Shown one piece after another: positions 27,672 through 32,077 of a stretch of 32,077 nucleotides of DNA. Within the stretch, counting starts at the first letter, position 1. Every line of letters starts with the position of its first letter. Origin of the DNA: a virus. Below the pieces are notes generated by a model. The model saw only the letters and a program-made list of their open reading frames with translations, did not search any database and had not been told where the DNA came from. Location: positions 1 to 32,077 of IMG/VR virus record IMGVR_UViG_3300035130_000185. One strand, 5' to 3'. Position numbers and translations under genes: made by a program.

Positions 27672-28043
27672 ATGCTGCTGCTGACATTCGTCTGGCCGAG
27701 CGGCAAGAGCGGGCAGGTCTTCATCCCACACCGAAAGGCGCGGGTGGAGCCGGAGACAGGTCGCACGATACCCGGCCAACCGCCGTACATGCTGCCGTTC
27801 ACGCAGGGCAAGTGCACGACGACGGACGCCTGGGAGATCCACTGGGTCAAGGAGACGGCGGCGTACAAGGGCGGCGCGATAGACATCGTGGGTCACGAGC
27901 GTCGGGCGCCGTCCACACCCTGGGGCGGGGCGCCGGCGCGGCTGGCAGTGAGCGGGGCTCCGCTGCTCGCGGCGATTGAGAAAGCGCTTAGCGGGCCGGC
28001 GCTGACGGAGGAGCAGGTCGAGTTCGGCGGACTGCAACTGTAG
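27672..28043 (+). CDS. Hypothetical head-tail region protein (123 aa)
   Basis: ATG 27672 follows GAGGGGG a few bases after the previous stop. The beta-rich start (MLLLTFVWPSGKSGQVFIPH) and TDAWEIHWVKETAAYKGGAIDI suggest a small beta domain; the C-terminus is helical (APLLAAIEKALSGPALTEEQ). Its position between the 334-residue protein and the adaptor suits a connector or head-completion component, but no family match is visible. Confidence 0.72.
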   Translation: MLLLTFVWPSGKSGQVFIPHRKARVEPETGRTIPGQPPYMLPFTQGKCTTTDAWEIHWVKETAAYKGGAIDIVGHERRAPSTPWGGAPARLAVSGAPLLAAIEKALSGPALTEEQVEFGGLQL

Positions 28044-28054
28044 GTGAGCAAGCG

Positions 28055-28729
28055 ATGGCTGGCCTGACGTTCGGCGAAATGGTCGAGGAGGTCCTGTGGC
28101 GGGTTGGCCCTGGGAGCGCGAGCGACAGCCGCATGAGGACGCGGATCAAGCGGCAGTTGAACGCCTCGCACAGGGTCATCTGCGCGATCCAGCAATGGCC
28201 GTGGCTGTTAGCCCGCACGACGATCACCTTCACGAGCACGGACACGTACCTGACGCTGCCGACAAACTGCCGTAACGTCGTGCTCGTGACGCTGGGCGAC
28301 ACTGGCCAGACGCTTCCGCACCAGCCGTATGCCATCGAGATGATCCAGCGCGGCGACCTGGCGGTCCAGGGCAGGGGCTATCCCATCGCGTGGGCGGTGA
28401 TGCCGAACGAAGACAATACGGGGCAGGCGCTAGTACTGATTCCGCTGCCGGGGCTGGATAGCTCCGCTGAGGTCATCTACAGGCGGCTCTGCACGACCAT
28501 GACGCAGGACGCCGACGAGCCGCTGGTTCCGGAAGGCTATCGGCAGGTCATCATCGAGGACACCGTATCGAAGCTGGCGGCGCAGGACAGTTTCGATCCG
28601 AACATCGCGGCTCGCGCGTATGCAGCTCGCCAGGAGCTGGTGCGAGCGCTGAAGCACACGAGTGCGAAGGCGGCGCAGCCCTACCAGACGCTGCGCTGGG
28701 CCGGGCACGGCGCCTGGCGCCCAGGATGA
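28055..28729 (+). CDS. Head-tail adaptor (podoviral tail-tubular A-like)
   Basis: The N-terminus LTFGEMVEEVLWRVG then RIKRQLNASHRVICAIQQWPWL is the helix-helix-W-P-W-L pattern seen in phage adaptor proteins that dock under the portal (gp4/gp11-like). A beta region follows (TITFTSTDTYLTLP, VVLVTL), then VIYRRLCTTM and a C-terminal helix with VIIEDTVSKLAAQD and AYAARQELVRALK. Size (224 aa) fits. ATG 28055 is 12 bases after the previous gene; the nozzle-like gene comes next. Confidence 0.78.
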   Translation: MAGLTFGEMVEEVLWRVGPGSASDSRMRTRIKRQLNASHRVICAIQQWPWLLARTTITFTSTDTYLTLPTNCRNVVLVTLGDTGQTLPHQPYAIEMIQRGDLAVQGRGYPIAWAVMPNEDNTGQALVLIPLPGLDSSAEVIYRRLCTTMTQDADEPLVPEGYRQVIIEDTVSKLAAQDSFDPNIAARAYAARQELVRALKHTSAKAAQPYQTLRWAGHGAWRPG

Positions 28730-28737
28730 GGTGACCC

Positions 28738-31008
28738 ATGGGCGTGAAGCGCTTCCACGTCGATGCCGAGCGCGCGGGCTCCATGAACGACCGCTTGGAC
28801 TCCGTGCTGCACAGGGTCGCGATGCGGGAGTCCAGGAACGCCGAGCGGCGGTCGGGCAGGTGGGACCGCAGGGCGGGCTGGGCGAAGGCGAACGCGGCGG
28901 CCATGTCGTGGAACACGGCCATCGGGCTCTACGCCTTCCGCAACACGCAGCAGGACTTGTTCTTCGTCTGCCTGGGCGATGACGGGACGATCTGGCACAG
29001 CCTGGACAACGGCGCGACGTGGACGCAGCCGACGTGCTATGAGAGCGTCGAGTGGGACGGGACGTATCGGGCGCGGTTCGCGCCGCGCGGCGACGACCTG
29101 TTCATCGCGCTGGGCGCGGCGACGGGCGACACGTGCAACCTGCGATACGACAGCATCCTCGGGGTGGTCTACGGCGTGAGCATCACGCCGCCGACGGCGG
29201 GTCCGACGCTTGCGGACGGCGGTGCGGGCAACATCGTAGACGGCATCTTTGACTACTTCTACACCTTCTACGACGCGGACACGGGCTGGGAGAGCAACGG
29301 CTCGGGCGTGACGCGGATCACGCTGGAGCGTGCCGACGCGCCGGAGGAGGCGGCGACGGCGGTGGACGGCGGCGCGGGCGCCATGGCGGCGGGCACGTTC
29401 CGCTACCGCTATAGCTTCTACGACACCGTGAACGGGATCGAGTCGGAACTGTCGCCCGTCGTGGCGATCACGCAGGCGGCAGGCCGACAGGTCGCGCTGA
29501 GCGACATCGCCATCTGCGGCGACGCGGGCACGTGGAACCGCCGCATCTACCGCAGCGACAGCGGGGGGCCGTACCTGCTGCTGGCGACGCTCGCCGACAA
29601 CGTGACGACGGTCTACGCCGACAACAACGCGGCGGCGGCGGGCGCCGCCTACGAGTACCAGGGCCGCCAGATCGCCCTGACGGGCCTGGAGACGCTCCCC
29701 GGCCTCGGTAGGACGATCCACAGGCGCATCTACCGCCAGGACGACGGCGGTGGCTACGACCACGTCGGGACGATAGCGAACAACACGGCCGTCGCCTGGG
29801 TGGACAACAACGCGGAGGCGGCCGGCGACCCGTGGCAGACAGGCGGCTACCGCCGCATCCCCGTCTGCACGGCTGTGGGCGTCGATTCCGACGGCGTGGT
29901 GCTGTGGGCGAACGACGTGGAGAACAACGAGCCCGCTACACTTTACGTCACTTACGTGAACCACCCCGAGGCCATCTTCGAGACGCACGTCGTCGGCGGC
30001 CACGGCGACCCCATCATCGCCATCCAGGGCTGCCGCCAGGGCGCCGTCATCTGGAAGCGGCGGTCAGTCTACTGGTGGTCGGCGCAGTGCAAGCAGCCAG
30101 AGCGGATGATCGAGGGGACGGGGCTCGTGGCGCCGGGCGGCGTGCAGGCCATCGGCAGCCAGTTGGCGTTTCTGTCGGCGGAAGGCCCGCGAGCCGTGAG
30201 CTACGCCCTGGAGGAGAACGTCGTCTTCGCCGGCCCGGAGCCGCTGCGCTTCGCCCTCAGCGAGACTTGGGACGCCATCGTGTTCTCGCAGCTCCAGTAT
30301 GCCACGAGCTTCCACTATCCGCGGCGGAGCCTCATGGGCTGGTGCGTGCAGATGTGCGAGCACGACGCCGAGTACGTGGCGAACTACGGCGACCACAACG
30401 ACACAACCATCGTCTGGCACTACGGGTACAGAACGCCCGAGGCGCCGTTCGGCGTGCTGGGCATCTATGACCAGATGGTGGACTGCTGCTGCCTGGTGCC
30501 GACGGAGGGCAGCGAGTGGGACGAGCCGTGGGGCGCGTTCCCGCTGGGGTACGTCGGGCCGCTGTTCGACGGGCAGCACGGGGACGGGGTGTCCGCTCTG
30601 TACTACGTCACAATCGTGGCCGTAGACGGCCCCTACGTGACGCTGGGTAGCGTGTACAAGTGGGATGCGACCCTGGGAGCCTACGCCGAGGTGGACGACG
30701 TGGAGGGCGAACTGGGTGCCGAGGGCTGGACGGGCTCGTTCCTGCACGTCTGGCAGGGCAAGGGCCAACGGACCTGCACCGATGTAGCTGCGTGCGACCG
30801 CCCGCTGGAGCTGATCGTGGACCATGTCCTGCGGAGCGCTGGGCGCGTGCTGCAGACGGCTGGCGAGTTGGATATCGACAGCACATCGCGGGCTGGCGTC
30901 GGCGGCTTCGGCGTGATCGCCGACATCGACAACCTGGGCGGCGAGGAGCCGCACTCGAAGAAATCGTGGGTGGAGGTGGACGTGCAGATTCGAGGAGACC
31001 AGACGTGA
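28738..31008 (+). CDS. Tail nozzle / DNA-stabilisation-like protein (756 aa)
   Basis: A large beta-rich protein. Two copies of an Fn3-like repeat module are visible: TFRYRYSFYDTVNGIESELS with WNRRIYRSDSGGPYLLLAT, and GRTIHRRIYRQDDGGGYDHV. Later segments have propeller-like strands (IIAIQGCRQGAVIWKRRSVYW, LAFLSAEGPRAVSYALEENV). Podoviral tail-tubular B / P22 gp10-type proteins have this composition and follow the adaptor. CCCLVP (about 580) is an odd cysteine cluster. ATG 28738 is preceded by GAGGTGACCC-type sequence. Confidence 0.72.
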   Translation: MGVKRFHVDAERAGSMNDRLDSVLHRVAMRESRNAERRSGRWDRRAGWAKANAAAMSWNTAIGLYAFRNTQQDLFFVCLGDDGTIWHSLDNGATWTQPTCYESVEWDGTYRARFAPRGDDLFIALGAATGDTCNLRYDSILGVVYGVSITPPTAGPTLADGGAGNIVDGIFDYFYTFYDADTGWESNGSGVTRITLERADAPEEAATAVDGGAGAMAAGTFRYRYSFYDTVNGIESELSPVVAITQAAGRQVALSDIAICGDAGTWNRRIYRSDSGGPYLLLATLADNVTTVYADNNAAAAGAAYEYQGRQIALTGLETLPGLGRTIHRRIYRQDDGGGYDHVGTIANNTAVAWVDNNAEAAGDPWQTGGYRRIPVCTAVGVDSDGVVLWANDVENNEPATLYVTYVNHPEAIFETHVVGGHGDPIIAIQGCRQGAVIWKRRSVYWWSAQCKQPERMIEGTGLVAPGGVQAIGSQLAFLSAEGPRAVSYALEENVVFAGPEPLRFALSETWDAIVFSQLQYATSFHYPRRSLMGWCVQMCEHDAEYVANYGDHNDTTIVWHYGYRTPEAPFGVLGIYDQMVDCCCLVPTEGSEWDEPWGAFPLGYVGPLFDGQHGDGVSALYYVTIVAVDGPYVTLGSVYKWDATLGAYAEVDDVEGELGAEGWTGSFLHVWQGKGQRTCTDVAACDRPLELIVDHVLRSAGRVLQTAGELDIDSTSRAGVGGFGVIADIDNLGGEEPHSKKSWVEVDVQIRGDQT

Positions 31009-31463
31009 CGAAGTTCGTCCGCAACGGCCCGCTCATCCTGCCCAAGGGCATCCCGAAGCACAAGCCCATGTCGAGGGAGTTGCTCGGCGAGCCGCCCAAG
31101 AAGCCCCTGAACTGGTGCTCGAAGTGCGGCAAGTACTTCGTTGGCAGGCTCGAAGTGCACCTCTGCCCGACGTGCAAGGTGCAGGTCTACCATCGGCCTG
31201 ACAAGGACACGGGCATCGTGGTGTGGCGTTGCGGCCAGTGTGGGCAGGTCGTAGAGCCCGAAGTGCAGAAGTCCGATGGCGTGTCCTACCTCTGCCCGCA
31301 GTGCAAGGAGGAACTGGACGATCTGATTGACGCGCAGAAGGAGACGCGGAGCGGGAACCTGCCGCCGAAGATGGCGCGGGCCACGAAGACGGTCACACCC
31401 GTAACGCGCAAGGGCGTGCGAACGCCGACGTTCGGCGAGGTCACGATGCCAGGGAAAGCCTAG
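31005..31463 (+). CDS. Double zinc-ribbon protein in the tail region (152 aa)
   Basis: GTG 31005 overlaps the preceding stop as GTGA, with CGAGGAGACC upstream. Two zinc sites: CSKC/CPTC (38/41/54/57) and CGQC/CPQC (76/79/97/100), then a basic tail (MARATKTVTPVTRKG). Zinc ribbons are uncommon as virion tail proteins; it may be an ejected DNA-binding protein or a non-structural factor in the late operon. Confidence 0.78.
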   Translation: MTKFVRNGPLILPKGIPKHKPMSRELLGEPPKKPLNWCSKCGKYFVGRLEVHLCPTCKVQVYHRPDKDTGIVVWRCGQCGQVVEPEVQKSDGVSYLCPQCKEELDDLIDAQKETRSGNLPPKMARATKTVTPVTRKGVRTPTFGEVTMPGKA

Positions 31464-31472
31464 GAGACCGCC

Positions 31473-32077
31473 TTGCTACCCGACCACGCGAGATGCCTCA
31501 AGGTCCTGAAGCCGGCGATGCAGACGTGGCTCGCATGCCGCGAGGGCAAGAAGCCTGCGCTCTGCGTCGTGGGCGGCCCGGGCCACGGGGACCACGCCAA
31601 GCAGCTCGCCTTCTGCTCCGGCGTGCGCAACGAGCACCCCGACGCCTGGATCCTGGCACTCATGCGCGAGACGGCGGCTGCGGGGATGGTCGAGCGCGAC
31701 ATGGCCTACGCGGCGCAGACCATCGGCGTGATTGACGAGTACTTCTGCACCGTGGGCCTGCCCAGGGGGGTGCTCGTGAGCCGGCTGCTGGAGTGGGGCT
31801 TCGACGGCGTGTTCGACTGCATGCCCTTCGCGGCGGCGACGTACTGGAACCTCACGAAGCCCATGCCGCAAGGGTACATGACGCGGCACGTTGATGAGAT
31901 AGTAGCCGACCAGCGGCTCAAGCCCTACCGCGCGCTCTACGACGGCTTCCCGCACAGCAACGCGCTGCTCCGCTCCCGCGACCAGCAGGGCCAGTTGAGC
32001 CAGTGGGAGATCCTGAGCGAGAGCACGGGCATCGGCGTCTATCCCGCCGACCTGTCGGGCGTCATCCCGACGGAGTT
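31473..32077 (+). CDS. Hypothetical late protein, 3' end outside window
   Basis: Open from TTG 31473 (TAGGAG seven bases upstream) to the window end, 201 complete codons. Composition is clearly coding: ALCVVGGPGHGDHAKQLAFC, then EHPDAWILALMRETAAAGMV and WGFDGVFDCMPFAAATYWNL. The GGPGHGDH loop is not a Walker A. Late-operon position suggests a tail-associated or host-contact protein. The Met-less start and truncation make the N- and C-termini uncertain. Confidence 0.68.
   Translation, partial: MLPDHARCLKVLKPAMQTWLACREGKKPALCVVGGPGHGDHAKQLAFCSGVRNEHPDAWILALMRETAAAGMVERDMAYAAQTIGVIDEYFCTVGLPRGVLVSRLLEWGFDGVFDCMPFAAATYWNLTKPMPQGYMTRHVDEIVADQRLKPYRALYDGFPHSNALLRSRDQQGQLSQWEILSESTGIGVYPADLSGVIPTE

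Noticed and set aside
24762-28037. Very long minus-strand open frame (over 1000 codons) antisense to the scaffold, capsid and connector genes
   Set aside because: Arg/His/Leu/Pro-rich shadow composition, no ribosome-binding site, and every base is explained by well-supported + strand genes. Long antisense frames are expected at this GC content.

Overview
The window reads as part of a G+C-rich double-stranded DNA tailed phage (or prophage) genome. The right half is a canonical head/packaging/tail block on the + strand: terminase small and large subunits, a large portal, scaffold, major capsid, head-tail adaptor and tail-nozzle-like protein. The left half is a dense set of very small, overlapping minus-strand genes. 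No rRNA, tRNA, CRISPR array or insertion sequence was seen. A large portal followed by an adaptor and a propeller-like nozzle protein, with no tape measure before the nozzle, suggests podovirus-type morphology (inference). The host is unknown; it is probably a high-GC bacterium with a Tat pathway and Shine-Dalgarno-led translation.

Left arm, minus strand, read right to left. Unit A (16276 to 12200) starts at a TTGACG/TACAAT promoter, has a leader with two interleaved perfect stems, and carries twelve small genes, several of them paralogues. About 0.9 kb without convincing genes follows (11277-12199). Unit B (11276 to 6840) has a second TTGACG/TACAAT promoter, a clamp-loader-like AAA+ ATPase, a 27-residue membrane peptide and several genes preceded by repeated hairpin leaders. 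Unit C (6584 to 1) has a TTGACA/TATACT promoter overlapped by a perfect operator-like palindrome. It encodes zinc-finger peptides, a winged-helix replication-initiator-like protein and its neighbour, a 0.8 kb gene-free structured stretch, an excisionase-like HTH protein and an ERF-family single-strand annealing recombinase.

Right arm, plus strand. A promoter divergent from unit A drives a compact eight-gene operon (16376-18984). This is the most remarkable part of the window. It encodes a TatA-like protein and four proteins that begin with twin-arginine motifs, two of them clear Tat signal peptides, one with a short hydrophobic core and one degenerate. Zinc-ribbon proteins are interleaved. 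It looks like a phage-borne Tat export module. A new strong promoter (18996-19025) follows, then about 350 bases of highly structured RNA closed by an intrinsic terminator just before terminase. This is either a free non-coding RNA or an attenuator for the late operon. The morphogenesis genes run from 19393 to the window edge with start/stop overlaps at many junctions.

The early left genes supply recombination, replication and many host-interaction-size peptides. The + strand module may remodel the host envelope or export phage proteins. The late genes build the virion. Functions named here rest on motifs and gene order read by eye; no database search was run.
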